NCBI GenBank assembly: GCA_964604465.1
Contig: CAZRYZ010000001.1
Location: 1 to 64,000, forward strand
DNA from: Fluviibacter sp964604465
Lineage (GTDB): Bacteria > Pseudomonadota > Gammaproteobacteria > Burkholderiales > Rhodocyclaceae
Direction: 5' to 3'
Length of the DNA stretch: 64,000 bases
The notes beneath the pieces were generated by a model that saw only the letters and a program-made list of their open reading frames with translations, was not told the DNA's origin and ran no database searches. Below are positions 27,242 to 36,562 of this stretch, piece by piece. The translations under genes and the position numbers were made by a program. The stretch's first letter is position 1; each line of letters opens with the position of its first letter.

Positions 27242-30200
27242 TCAGTAGTAAGGGTCAGTCATTGGTGCCATGAAGGCGGCATCCGAGGTTCTGGTGTAAT
27301 TCGGGATGTTCCGACGCAACACATCGAGCGGACTGGAGCCCACACTGCCCATGCCCTTCAGCTCAAGCTGAAGGAAGAAGCTAGTGTTGAGGAACGGCGT
27401 CTGGGTCGAACTGTAGGTGATAGCGCGATGGTACACCGCACGCAATGCCCAACAGGCCGAGTTGTACTCAAGACCGGCCAGGCTCTCAATCTGTGATGAC
27501 TGAACGGCCGAATAGGTATAACGACCGACCGCACGCAGCGGGCCCCAGATCTTCCAGGCGCCATTGATGTCATTCTGCATCACGGCATTGGAAGAGCCAC
27601 CGCCCGGAATGTAGTCTTCATTCTGATAACGGTAGGTGTAGTTCAGCACGTTCTCGCGGCTGGGCTGGAAGCGGGCACCGATATTGGCGCGGTTGATGCG
27701 GTTCACGGTGCCGTTGCCCACCGAGGCCGCCTGATCATAGGGACTCACCTGAGCAAAACCATTGATCGAGGTATAAGGCGCCACCATGCCTGAAGCCTGG
27801 GCAAAGTAGTCGTTCGCATTGTAGCTACTCGTCGATTGGCTAGAGTAGAGGTTGACCTGCTGCGGCTGGAAAAGAATCCGTTGACCAATGCTGAAGCTCA
27901 TCAGCTGCTGGCCAGTCTTTTCCATGGTGTAGCGAGAGGTGACTGCTGCGGTGACCTGATTGGCGTTGGATACCCGGTCCCAACCGGTAAACATGTTCTC
28001 GCTGAACATCTGGGCGTAGCTCACGTCAGCCACGCCGGTATCAAACAGCGGCAGATTGGTTTGGTCACGCAATGGTACGTACAGGTAGTACAACCGAGGT
28101 TCCAGAGTCTGATTGAGGTTACGACCGAAGTACTGTGTCTTGCGATCGAAGACTAGCCCCGAATCCAGCGACAAGATAGGTAACGTACGCGATACATTAT
28201 CCGAGCCGATTGCAGTACCTGAATCATAAGCACCCGAGTTGGTTAGCTGACCTGCGTTGGTGTTGTACTGCGTGTAGTGCACCCCAAACTTCGGCGTCAG
28301 GAAGGAGCCGGGGCTTTGCCAGCTCGTCGCCACCTGCGGATAAGCCCAGAAGCGGTTGCCCTGAACGTAGCTCTGCGTCTGATTGGTGAAATACGAATTA
28401 TTCGCCGAAAGCAAGGCATCCAGACGGGTAGGCTGATCAAACATGCCATTGCTCTGGATGACCTCCAGTTCATCCTGGTCGTTCAGGCGCACATTGCTGA
28501 AACCGGCGGCACCGAGCAGCGAACGGTTCATGCTGAAATTAACCTGGGGCAGAAGCTGATAAGGGGTCGACACCGGCGCACTGGGGTTAAAGTTCAGCGT
28601 TTGGTAGCCTTGCGCCACTACCGAGGCATTCCAGCTTTGGGAACCATAATTCAACCGGCCAGTGCGGGGCAAATAAGATTGCGACATCGCCGCTAGCGAG
28701 TTGTTCAGGTCGGTGAAGTAATACGAGTCCGACACACCCTGCAGATCCCAGGCACCCGATAAACCTGGCAGATAATTTCCGAAGTTCTGCTGGTGCTGGG
28801 ATAGGAAACTCCACCGATCCCGATTGGACAGGTTATCGTGGGGCATGAACGTGAAGGCGTCACGCCCGTTGAAGGTTGGCGCCGCGCTCTTGCCCTGATT
28901 ACCCATGTATCGGCCATCCAGGCCCAACAACACGCCCCGCTTACCGTAAACGGTAGGCACAAAGGTCGCATCGTAATTGGGTGCTAGGTTGAAGTAATAA
29001 GGCAGTGCGGCCTGGAAACCATTGAGCTGCGAGGTTCCGAAACTTGGCGAGAGGAAGCCCGAGTGTCGCCCCTTATCCAGCGGGAAGAAACCGTAGGGTA
29101 GATAGACAAAGGGAACGTTCTGGAAGTACAGCAACGAATTCGAAACGTTGCCTGAGTTCTGCTCATAATCGGCGTGGTAGGTTGAGGCTCGCAGATACCA
29201 GCCACTATCGCCTGCCGGGCAGGTGGTGTACGTGGCGTCTTCGGCCTTGTATCGCCCCTCGCCCTCAAAATAGATGCGCGAGGCCTGCCCATGAGAAATG
29301 GTCTCGATCACCTTGGCCAGGGGTGCCTGGCCCGGCAACAGGACGTTGCCTTCGGCGCCGGTGATATTGGCATTGGGCGAATCCACTGGCACGCTTTCGG
29401 TCGTTGCCGGTGCGGCAATGGACGACACACCGGGCTCCTGGGTGATGGTCGCACTGGCAGCGCCGCCATAGGATGGGACACTACCGGGAGCGCTGGCTAC
29501 CTGCTGACTGGTCGCAGGCGCACCCGTCCCGCCTATCGAGGGCGCATTGAAGGTCCATGGCCCCTGATTCGGCTGGGTCACGCGCTTCTGCTGACGAATT
29601 TCGTAGTTGACGTTATCGATATAGCCGGTGCGCGCCGCTACGACCATATTGGCGTCCGAGCCGGTCATCGTGGTCCCCTGCTGGGGATCACGGTAGATCA
29701 CGTTGCCCTGTGCGTCGACGTTGTCTTCCACGATGTTGTAGACCATGCGGTCGGCATTGAGCAGCGCGCCATCGCGTCGCAATTCGGCATTGCCCGTGGC
29801 AATCAGCTCCAGATCATTACGACCCGTGATCGTATCGGCCAGCAGCTCGGTCTGCTCCTTGGGTAAGGGCTTCGGCATCGGTTGCGGCTCTACCGGTGGC
29901 TCTGCATCAGTCGCTGCCAGCGGCTCGTTCTTACGGTCACGGCTGGCCACTGCGGTTTCGGTTGGCTGAACGCGTGCCGGCAAGGGCTCGGTCGGCACTG
30001 CCGGCGCCGAAGGCACGCGCGGTGCCGCAGGGCTCTCGGGCGCCGCGGGAGTTGGCGTGGGCTCTGGTGCCGGCGTCCTGACCGGGGCCTCGGCCACCTT
30101 GGCGGGTGCGGCGCGTGTGGGCGCCTGGGCATCTGCCAGAGGCACGCCGTCGGATACGGCTTTGGTCGGGCTGGCCGCCGGCGTGGATTTGGGTTCCGCC

Positions 30201-30526
30201 ACCGCGCTCTTTGCCGATTTTGTTGAAGCCGTCGGCGGCACAATACCGCCCAACGCCGCGGGCGGTGCCGCAGCGGGTGCGCCCCCTAACAGTGCCGGAT
30301 CAATCAGCAACGGCGCCATACGGGTCGGCGTGGCTGAACTCTGCGCCATTGCGTCACCCGCGTGAAGTGATGCGCCCAGAGCAATCCCCATCCCCATAGC
30401 CAGGCCAAGACCAACGCCCATCCGGGTACCGACCCGCACACCCACCTCGGCCAGCAACCGCGCAACGGGACGCCGTGCCGCCACCGGACCGCACGCAGCC
30501 GTCAGCGCACCCTTGAGGTGTCGCAC
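27242..30526 (-). CDS. lptD: LPS-assembly protein LptD, long variant
   Basis: This outer-membrane translocon inserts LPS at the cell surface. The C-terminal barrel is typical (LLYFQNVPFVYLPYGFFPL, SGFLSPSFGTS, EPRLYYLYVP, GLEYNSACWALRAVYHR). From the GTG at 30526 the protein has about 1094 residues against 784 in E. coli. A Pro/Ala-rich stretch (about 61-225) precedes the OstA jellyroll (LLADTITGRNDLELIATGNAEL). A second Ser/Ala/Gly-rich insert (about 315-400) splits the jellyroll. Only two mature cysteines remain, about 436 and 1025. The open frame extends to 30724, but that would overlap divergent amgK, so the start is uncertain. Confidence 0.9.
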   Translation of the reverse strand: MRHLKGALTAACGPVAARRPVARLLAEVGVRVGTRMGVGLGLAMGMGIALGASLHAGDAMAQSSATPTRMAPLLIDPALLGGAPAAAPPAALGGIVPPTASTKSAKSAVAEPKSTPAASPTKAVSDGVPLADAQAPTRAAPAKVAEAPVRTPAPEPTPTPAAPESPAAPRVPSAPAVPTEPLPARVQPTETAVASRDRKNEPLAATDAEPPVEPQPMPKPLPKEQTELLADTITGRNDLELIATGNAELRRDGALLNADRMVYNIVEDNVDAQGNVIYRDPQQGTTMTGSDANMVVAARTGYIDNVNYEIRQQKRVTQPNQGPWTFNAPSIGGTGAPATSQQVASAPGSVPSYGGAASATITQEPGVSSIAAPATTESVPVDSPNANITGAEGNVLLPGQAPLAKVIETISHGQASRIYFEGEGRYKAEDATYTTCPAGDSGWYLRASTYHADYEQNSGNVSNSLLYFQNVPFVYLPYGFFPLDKGRHSGFLSPSFGTSQLNGFQAALPYYFNLAPNYDATFVPTVYGKRGVLLGLDGRYMGNQGKSAAPTFNGRDAFTFMPHDNLSNRDRWSFLSQHQQNFGNYLPGLSGAWDLQGVSDSYYFTDLNNSLAAMSQSYLPRTGRLNYGSQSWNASVVAQGYQTLNFNPSAPVSTPYQLLPQVNFSMNRSLLGAAGFSNVRLNDQDELEVIQSNGMFDQPTRLDALLSANNSYFTNQTQSYVQGNRFWAYPQVATSWQSPGSFLTPKFGVHYTQYNTNAGQLTNSGAYDSGTAIGSDNVSRTLPILSLDSGLVFDRKTQYFGRNLNQTLEPRLYYLYVPLRDQTNLPLFDTGVADVSYAQMFSENMFTGWDRVSNANQVTAAVTSRYTMEKTGQQLMSFSIGQRILFQPQQVNLYSSQSTSSYNANDYFAQASGMVAPYTSINGFAQVSPYDQAASVGNGTVNRINRANIGARFQPSRENVLNYTYRYQNEDYIPGGGSSNAVMQNDINGAWKIWGPLRAVGRYTYSAVQSSQIESLAGLEYNSACWALRAVYHRAITYSSTQTPFLNTSFFLQLELKGMGSVGSSPLDVLRRNIPNYTRTSDAAFMAPMTDPYY

Positions 30527-30665
30527 CGGAATGGATTCAGGTTGAAAAACGGACAAAGTTGGCAAAACCCGAGCAAAGACAGAAAGACCCGCCGCAAAGA
30601 CGCACCAAGGGCAAGGTAAAATAGCGTCAATTCTAGCATTTTCGGGCCAGCCAACCCCCATCGCC

Positions 30666-31700
30666 ATGACCGCACCCGCTACAAACGATCCCCGCCTGGA
30701 CACGGGCCTCCAATTCGTGATCAAGAGCCAGCTGCACCCGGGAACCCCGGCCCTGTCGCCGGCCTCGGCGGACGCCAGTTTCCGTCGCTATTTCCGGGCC
30801 ACCTGGCCGGGTGGCGAGACGGCCATTCTGATGGATGCGCCGCCGGACAAGGAGGATGTTCGTCCCTTCGTCCGTATCGCCGGCCTGATGGCTGATGCGG
30901 GTCTGACCGCCCCCCGGGTCCTGGCGGCTGATGTGGACAACGGCTACCTGCTACTAAACGATCTCGGCCATGTCGGTTATCTGAAAACCCTGCACACAGC
31001 CGACGCCAAAGAGGCTGACACCCTCATGCGGGGTGCCATCAAAGCACTGGTCCAATGGCAGCAATCTTCACAGGCGGGCGTCCTACCCACGTATGACGAG
31101 ACCCTGCTCCGCCGTGAACTCGAACTCTTTCCCGAGTGGTGTATCGGCAAGCATGCCGGCCTAGCGCTTAGCGAAAAAGAACAGGGGTGGCTGGATGGTG
31201 TGATGGCCGCCTTAGTGAAGTCGGCGCTGGATCAGCCCAGCGTCTTCGTGCATCGCGATTACATGCCACGCAACATGATGCGCACCGATGACGCCCAAGT
31301 GCCGGCGATTCTGGATTTTCAGGATGCCGTCTACGGCCCGATCACCTACGACGTGGTATCGCTGTTCCGCGATGCGTTCATCTCCTGGGATGAAGAACGC
31401 GAACTGGACTGGGTGATCCGCTACTGGGAAGAGGCGCGCAAGGCCGGTCTGCCGGTGCATGCCGACTTCGGCGACTTCTGGCGCGCCTACGAGTTCATGG
31501 GCTTGCAGCGCCACCTCAAGGTGCTGGGTATTTTCTGCCGCCTGAACTATCGTGATGGCAAATCACATTATCTGGAAGATCTGCCGCGCTTCTACAACTA
31601 TGCCTTTCGCACGGCCGAACGCTATGCCGAGCTGCGACCGCTGATCCCCATTCTGGAACGCCTGTCGCCGCGCGATCTGCAGATCGGTTACACCTTCTGA
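30666..31700 (+). CDS. amgK: N-acetylmuramate/N-acetylglucosamine kinase AmgK
   Basis: This 344-residue kinase has the aminoglycoside phosphotransferase fold. The catalytic loop VFVHRDYMPRNMM carries the His-x-Asp...Asn motif, followed by the metal-binding ILDFQDAVYGPITYDVVSL. With MurU, encoded 8 bases downstream, it forms the peptidoglycan-recycling bypass that converts MurNAc to UDP-MurNAc without de novo GlcNAc routing, as described in Pseudomonas. The assignment rests on the fold plus the pairing with murU, a frequent betaproteobacterial order next to lptD. Confidence 0.93.
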   Translation: MTAPATNDPRLDTGLQFVIKSQLHPGTPALSPASADASFRRYFRATWPGGETAILMDAPPDKEDVRPFVRIAGLMADAGLTAPRVLAADVDNGYLLLNDLGHVGYLKTLHTADAKEADTLMRGAIKALVQWQQSSQAGVLPTYDETLLRRELELFPEWCIGKHAGLALSEKEQGWLDGVMAALVKSALDQPSVFVHRDYMPRNMMRTDDAQVPAILDFQDAVYGPITYDVVSLFRDAFISWDEERELDWVIRYWEEARKAGLPVHADFGDFWRAYEFMGLQRHLKVLGIFCRLNYRDGKSHYLEDLPRFYNYAFRTAERYAELRPLIPILERLSPRDLQIGYTF

Positions 31701-31708
31701 GGCCCCTC

Positions 31709-32398
31709 ATGCGTGCGATGATTCTGGCGGCCGGCCGTGGCGAACGGATGCGCCCCCTGACCGACCATTGCCCGAAGCCGCTGCTGCCGGTTGGCGATAA
31801 ACCCCTGATCGTCTACCACCTTGAACGGCTCGCCGCGGCCGGCTTCAAGGACATCGTCATCAACCATGCACACCTTGGCGAACAACTCATCGCCGCACTG
31901 GGCAATGGCCAGCCATGGGGTTTATCGATTAACTGGTCGCCAGAACCCGTTGGGGCACTGGAAACAGCGGGGGGTATTCGACACGCCCTCACGCATCTGG
32001 ACGACGGTCACGACAGCCCCTTTCTCGTGCTCAACGGGGATATCTACTGCGATTGGCCAATTCGCCCAATGGCGCTGGGCGAGAACGATCTGGCGCACCT
32101 GGTGCTTGTAGAGAACCCACCCCAGCATCCCGCAGGCGATTTCGTTATGAACGGTCACCGGGTCACCGACAAGTCGGATTCAGCACCCGCCCTCACCTTC
32201 GCGGGCATTGGTTTTTACCGCCCCAGCCTCTTTGCCCATCTGGTGGATGGCGACGCGGCAAAACTGGCACCCCTACTGCGCGATGCGATGGCACAAGGCC
32301 GGGTCAGCGGTGAGCACCACCCGGGGCGATGGGAAGATGTCGGCACGCCGGAACGGCTTGCCAAGCTTGACGCCGAACTCCGGTCCAGCCGTCGCTGA
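31709..32398 (+). CDS. murU: N-acetylmuramate alpha-1-phosphate uridylyltransferase MurU
   Basis: This 229-residue nucleotidyltransferase begins with the sugar-nucleotide signature MILAAGRGERMRPLTD and HCPKPLLPVGDKPLIVYHLERL. FLVLNGDIYCDW carries the metal-binding Asp, and TFAGIGFYRPSLF and GRWEDVGTPERL follow. It adds UMP to MurNAc-1-phosphate made by AmgK. The compact size and the amgK neighbour favour MurU over a mannose-1-phosphate guanylyltransferase. Confidence 0.92.
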   Translation: MRAMILAAGRGERMRPLTDHCPKPLLPVGDKPLIVYHLERLAAAGFKDIVINHAHLGEQLIAALGNGQPWGLSINWSPEPVGALETAGGIRHALTHLDDGHDSPFLVLNGDIYCDWPIRPMALGENDLAHLVLVENPPQHPAGDFVMNGHRVTDKSDSAPALTFAGIGFYRPSLFAHLVDGDAAKLAPLLRDAMAQGRVSGEHHPGRWEDVGTPERLAKLDAELRSSRR

Positions 32399-32436
32399 GG
32401 CTACTCCCTACCGCTATTGCCGCGTATCATGCTGCC

Positions 32437-33795
32437 ATGACGGAACGACACCTCCCGCCGCCACTGGCGCCGTTGACACCCACTGATTTTGATCCGACCC
32501 CCTTCGTACGGCGCCGCGCCGCCCTGCTGCAACAAATGCACCAGCAAGGGCGTGGGGTGGCTATCATCCCGACGAGCAGCGAAACACTACGTAACCGGGA
32601 CACGCATCACCCCTTCCGTTTTGACAGCAATTTCTGGTACCTGACCGGTTTTGAAGAACCCGATGCCGTCCTGGTGCTGCTGGTCTCCGATACCCCGCAG
32701 AGCCTCCTGTTCTGCCGCAACAAGGATGTCGAGCGTGAATTGTGGGATGGGTTCCGCTTCGGACCCGAGGCTGCCCGCGAACAGTTTGCTTTTGACCATG
32801 CCTTCCCGCTGGAATCACTCGACGAGGTCGTGGCCGAACACCTGATCGGTGCTCGCACCCTCTGGCATAGCGTCGGTACCAGCCCGGCATGGGACGCCCG
32901 CGTCGGGCGCTGGCTAGAGCATGCCCGCAGCCAGGCGCGCGCCGGCAAACAACCACCGACCCTGATTGCCGACTGGCGGGCGCTGGTCGAACCCATGCGC
33001 CGCATCAAGGATGCTGGTGAACTCGCGCTGATGCAGCGCGCTGCGGATATTGCCGCCAATGCCCATAGCCGGGCAATGCGCGCCTGCCACCCCGGTGTTT
33101 TTGAATACCAACTAGATGCCGAGCTGCAATTTGCCTTTTTGCAGGCCGGCGGCCACCCGCCCTCATACCCATCAATTATCGCCGGCGGCACCAATGCGTG
33201 CATCCTGCATTACACCGCTAACAACCAGCCACTCCGGGATGGAGATCTGGTGCTGATTGATGCCGGTTGCGAGGTCAGCGGTTACGCTTCTGACATTACC
33301 CGCACTTTCCCGGTAAACGGCCGATTCAGCGCTGCACAGCGCGAACTCTACGCAGTCACCTTAGCCGCACAGATCGCCGCCATTGAAGCCGCAAAACCGG
33401 GGGCTGCTTTCCATGCCCCCCATGACGCGGCACTGCGTGTTCTGGTCCAGGGCATGATCGACCTCAGGCTTTGCCAGGGTAGCATCGACAGCGTAATCGA
33501 ATCCGGTGACTATCGCCGCTTCTATATGCATCGCACCAGCCACTGGCTGGGGCTGGACGTGCACGATGCTGGCCCGTACCACGAAGAGGACGAGTGGGTG
33601 CGACTGCAGCCGGGCATGACCCTCACCATCGAACCGGGCATCTATGTCCGCCCTGCAGACCATGTTCCCGCCGCCTTCCACCAAATTGGCATCCGGATCG
33701 AAGATGACGTGGTGGTCACCGAGTCCGGTTGCCGGGTGATGACGGCCGGCGCCCCCAAAGAGATCGCCGCCATCGAACAATGGATGGCCGGCTAG
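32437..33795 (+). CDS. pepP: Xaa-Pro aminopeptidase
   Basis: This 452-residue cytosolic metallopeptidase (M24B) removes N-terminal residues before proline. The creatinase-like N-domain (NRDTHHPFRFDSNFWYLTGF) precedes a pita-bread catalytic domain. The five metal ligands are visible: Asp in LIDAGCEVSGY, Asp in ASDITRTFPVNG, His in HRTSHWLGLDVHD, Glu in TLTIEPGIYV and Glu in IRIEDDVVVTE. It ends 2 bases before ubiH, consistent with the conserved pepP-ubiH pairing. Confidence 0.95.
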   Translation: MTERHLPPPLAPLTPTDFDPTPFVRRRAALLQQMHQQGRGVAIIPTSSETLRNRDTHHPFRFDSNFWYLTGFEEPDAVLVLLVSDTPQSLLFCRNKDVERELWDGFRFGPEAAREQFAFDHAFPLESLDEVVAEHLIGARTLWHSVGTSPAWDARVGRWLEHARSQARAGKQPPTLIADWRALVEPMRRIKDAGELALMQRAADIAANAHSRAMRACHPGVFEYQLDAELQFAFLQAGGHPPSYPSIIAGGTNACILHYTANNQPLRDGDLVLIDAGCEVSGYASDITRTFPVNGRFSAAQRELYAVTLAAQIAAIEAAKPGAAFHAPHDAALRVLVQGMIDLRLCQGSIDSVIESGDYRRFYMHRTSHWLGLDVHDAGPYHEEDEWVRLQPGMTLTIEPGIYVRPADHVPAAFHQIGIRIEDDVVVTESGCRVMTAGAPKEIAAIEQWMAG

Positions 33796-33797
33796 CC

Positions 33798-35093
33798 ATG
33801 AATGCCAACGCCCCTTCGGATATGGCCACCGGAGACTACGATATCGTCATCCTGGGGGCGGGCCCGGTCGGGTCGACGCTGGCACTCCTGCTCGCCGGCA
33901 GCTCGCACCGTGTGCTGCTGGTCGAGCAACGTAACTGGGCCGCTAGCCTGAAAGACCCTCGCGCCCTTGCGCTGTCTGAGGGCGCGCGCCAGCTCTTGCA
34001 ACCCTTTGGCGCCTGGCCTGAATCCAAGGGTGCCGGTGATGGCCGGTGCACGCCCATTGAAACCATTCATATTTCGCAATCGGGCGGCTTTGGCCGGACC
34101 TTGATTGATCGACGTGATTACCAGATTCCAGCCTTAGGCTATGTGGTGCGCTACGGGGCTCTCATGGAGAAGCTCCGCGACGCCCTTGGCAAAGCAATGC
34201 ACCGTGCAGGCAACCGTCTGGCCTGTCTTGAAAACACCACGGCCCGGGTCATCGAGTCGCCGACCACACCATCGCCCTCCACTGGCTCAGCGAACAACCA
34301 AGCCGTCGAATCTGCCCCAACCGCCAGTGCCCCGGACTTCTGGCGGGCAGTCGACCTGGAAACGCCAGAGGGCACGCAGCGCATTCGCACAAGACTGATC
34401 GTGCACGCAGACGGTACGCCCCCCGATGATAGCCCCGGGGTCATTGCCCGTGGCTATGACCAACGCGCCATTCTGTTTGAAGCGGGGCTTACGCAAAGCC
34501 ACCAGCAACGTGCTTGGGAGCGCTTCACACCCCAAGGCCCCTTGGCACTGCTCCCGGTCGATGGTGCGGGCGGCAAACGGGTCTCGGTGGTGTATACCGT
34601 TCCCGAGCAGGCGGCCAGTCACTTACTTGAATTACCGGACAATGAGATTCTCGGTCAGATTCAACAGGCCATCGGCCCGCAGGCGGTGTTTACCGATATC
34701 GGCAGTAGGGCCAGCTTCCCGCTCAAACTGCGTCTTCGCCAGCCCATGGTGGCGCACCGTGAAATCTGGATTGGCAATGCCGCGCAAACCCTGCACCCCG
34801 TATCTGGCCAGGGTTTCAACCTCGGGCTCCGGGACGCTGCCATGCTCGGACAGGCATTGCGTCAGGGTATCGACCCGGGTAGCGCCCCGCTTCTGGCACG
34901 CTATGTCCGATCCCGGCAAACGGATCGCTGGGGCGCCGCCGGTTTTACCGATGGCATTGTCCGCACCTTTTCGACCCCGTTCCCGATGCTCAATGCCGCC
35001 CGCGGGATCGCATTGAGCGCCCTGGATCTCATCGGCCCCCTCCGTCATTTTGTGGCCCGTCGCATGATCTGGGGTGCCCGCGCCTGGCCCTGA
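33798..35093 (+). CDS. ubiH: 2-octaprenyl-6-methoxyphenyl hydroxylase-type FAD monooxygenase
   Basis: This 431-residue flavin monooxygenase is of the UbiH/UbiF family for ubiquinone biosynthesis. The dinucleotide fold is IVILGAGPVGSTLALLLAG with LVEQRN, and the second FAD motif is GNAAQTLHPVSGQGFNLGLRDA. The start at 33798 directly follows the pepP stop. A Ser/Thr/Pro-rich insertion of about 25 residues (around 150-175, TTPSPSTGSANNQ) lies before the middle domain. The position after pepP supports ubiH, but the exact hydroxylation site cannot be read from sequence. Confidence 0.9.
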   Translation: MNANAPSDMATGDYDIVILGAGPVGSTLALLLAGSSHRVLLVEQRNWAASLKDPRALALSEGARQLLQPFGAWPESKGAGDGRCTPIETIHISQSGGFGRTLIDRRDYQIPALGYVVRYGALMEKLRDALGKAMHRAGNRLACLENTTARVIESPTTPSPSTGSANNQAVESAPTASAPDFWRAVDLETPEGTQRIRTRLIVHADGTPPDDSPGVIARGYDQRAILFEAGLTQSHQQRAWERFTPQGPLALLPVDGAGGKRVSVVYTVPEQAASHLLELPDNEILGQIQQAIGPQAVFTDIGSRASFPLKLRLRQPMVAHREIWIGNAAQTLHPVSGQGFNLGLRDAAMLGQALRQGIDPGSAPLLARYVRSRQTDRWGAAGFTDGIVRTFSTPFPMLNAARGIALSALDLIGPLRHFVARRMIWGARAWP

Positions 35094-35166
35094 TCGCCCG
35101 TCATTCCAGCATCATCCTGCCCCGTAACACCGTGCAGGGTGCGCCGCAGTAATTCCTGACTAAAAA

Positions 35167-35196
35167 TTAGGCAAGAGAGCGATTTCCTTTTATAAT
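35167..35196 (+). promoter_or_regulatory. Candidate dusB-fis promoter
   Basis: TTAGGC (35167-35172), an 18-base spacer and a perfect TATAAT (35191-35196) lie 38 bases upstream of dusB. The segment just after the -10 box is GC-containing (TTAGGGCTTTCCC). Growth-phase and stringent control is known for E. coli dusB-fis but cannot be confirmed here. Confidence 0.6.
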
Positions 35197-35233
35197 TTAG
35201 GGCTTTCCCGCTGTCACCTTTTTCGTCACCGTC

Positions 35234-36262
35234 ATGGAATTCGTCGGCTTCAACCTCCGGAACAATCTGTTCGTTGCACCCATGGCGGGTGTGACAGACC
35301 GCCCGTTTCGCCAGCTTTGCAAAAAGCTCGGCGCGGGTCTGGCTGTTTCGGAAATGGTGACGTCCAATTCCCTCCTTTACGGCAGCGCGAAGACGCAGCG
35401 ACGTGCCAACCATGACGGCGAAGTGGCGCCCATTTCAGTTCAGATCGCTGGCGCCGATCCGGTCATGATGGCCGAGGCCGCCAAGCACAATGCGGATCGT
35501 GGCGCCCAGATCATTGATATCAATATGGGCTGCCCGGCCAAAAAGGTCTGTAATGTGATGGCCGGCTCAGCGCTGCTGCAGCACGAGTCTCTGGTCGGCA
35601 AGATTCTCACCGCAGTCGTCAATGCGGTACCGGACACGCCGGTCACTTTGAAGATCCGCACCGGCTGGAATGTCGACAACAAAAATGCGCCAAGCATCCT
35701 GCGCATCGCCGAAGAGAGCGGTATCCGTGCCCTGGCGATTCATGGCCGGACGCGCTGCCAGCAATATCGCGGTGACGCCGAATTCGACACCATTGCTGCT
35801 GTCAAGGCCGCTGCCCGGATCCCCGTGATTGCCAACGGCGATATCCGGTCCCCCGAAAAAGCCAAAGCCGTTCTGGAACAAACCGGCGCGGATGGCGTCA
35901 TGATCGGGCGTGCAGCCCAGGGGCGCCCTTGGATTTTTCGTGAAATCGAACACTATCTGGTCACCGGTGAAAAATTGCCGCCCCCGGCCGTTGCCGAGAT
36001 TCAGACCATCCTCCTCGAGCACCTAGAGGATCTTTACGGGTTTTACGGCACTGAAACCGGTGTCCGCATCGCACGCAAACACATCTCCTGGTACACCAAG
36101 GGTCTGGCGGGCTCGGCCGCCTTTCGTCACCAGATGAACCGGCTCGATAGCGTGGCGGAACAACGCCATGTTGTCGATCACTTCTTCCGTCAGCTCGGCC
36201 AGCGTCATGAGCATCTCGTCTATGACGCAAGCGAATCCAGCGATGAGGTCCTGGCGGCATGA
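35234..36262 (+). CDS. dusB: tRNA-dihydrouridine synthase B
   Basis: This 342-residue FMN enzyme reduces uridine in the tRNA D-loop. Conserved blocks: VAPMAGVTDRPFRQLCKKLGA, VQIAGADPVMMAEAA, IDINMGCPAKKVCNVMAGSAL with the catalytic Cys, VTLKIRTGW, ALAIHGRTRCQQY, IANGDIRSPEKA and GVMIGRAAQGRPWIF. It overlaps fis by 4 bases (ATGA), the classic dusB-fis operon. Confidence 0.97.
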   Translation: MEFVGFNLRNNLFVAPMAGVTDRPFRQLCKKLGAGLAVSEMVTSNSLLYGSAKTQRRANHDGEVAPISVQIAGADPVMMAEAAKHNADRGAQIIDINMGCPAKKVCNVMAGSALLQHESLVGKILTAVVNAVPDTPVTLKIRTGWNVDNKNAPSILRIAEESGIRALAIHGRTRCQQYRGDAEFDTIAAVKAAARIPVIANGDIRSPEKAKAVLEQTGADGVMIGRAAQGRPWIFREIEHYLVTGEKLPPPAVAEIQTILLEHLEDLYGFYGTETGVRIARKHISWYTKGLAGSAAFRHQMNRLDSVAEQRHVVDHFFRQLGQRHEHLVYDASESSDEVLAA

Positions 36263-36507
36263 GCACCCCCCAACAAAACCCCTCGGCACTGGCACAGTCC
36301 GTCACCCACGCGCTAGAACAGTACTTTGCCGAGCTTCATGGTGAAGCGGCCCACGGCGTCTATGACATGGTGCTCAGCTGTGTGGAGCGCCCCATGCTCG
36401 AAGTGGTGATGCGCCAGGCCGGCAACAACCAGACAGTGGCTGCCCAGATCCTGGGCATCAATCGCAACACCTTACGTAAGAAACTTTCCGACCACGGTTT
36501 GCTCTAA
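36259..36507 (+). CDS. fis: Nucleoid-associated DNA-bending protein Fis
   Basis: This 82-residue homodimeric regulator of rRNA transcription, recombination and chromosome structure ends in the canonical HTH GNNQTVAAQILGINRNTLRKKL. The N-terminal helix region has VTHALEQYFAELHGE. The protein is slightly shorter than E. coli Fis (98 residues), with a shorter N-terminal beta-hairpin arm, as is usual in betaproteobacteria. It is coupled to dusB by a 4-base overlap. Confidence 0.96.
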   Translation: MSTPQQNPSALAQSVTHALEQYFAELHGEAAHGVYDMVLSCVERPMLEVVMRQAGNNQTVAAQILGINRNTLRKKLSDHGLL

Positions 36508-36562
36508 CCCGCTTTAGCCTAACAATACCTTTGACTTTAATTACGACCTTTCTATCCCGATC

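Noticed and set aside
30527..30724. N-terminal extension of lptD to an ATG at 30724
   Set aside because: It would overlap the start of the divergent amgK gene and use up the promoter region. The added residues do not look like a signal peptide.
36531..36558. Promoter TTGACT...TATCCC directly before purH
   Set aside because: The implied transcription start would fall at or after the purH ATG, so it is unlikely to drive purH.
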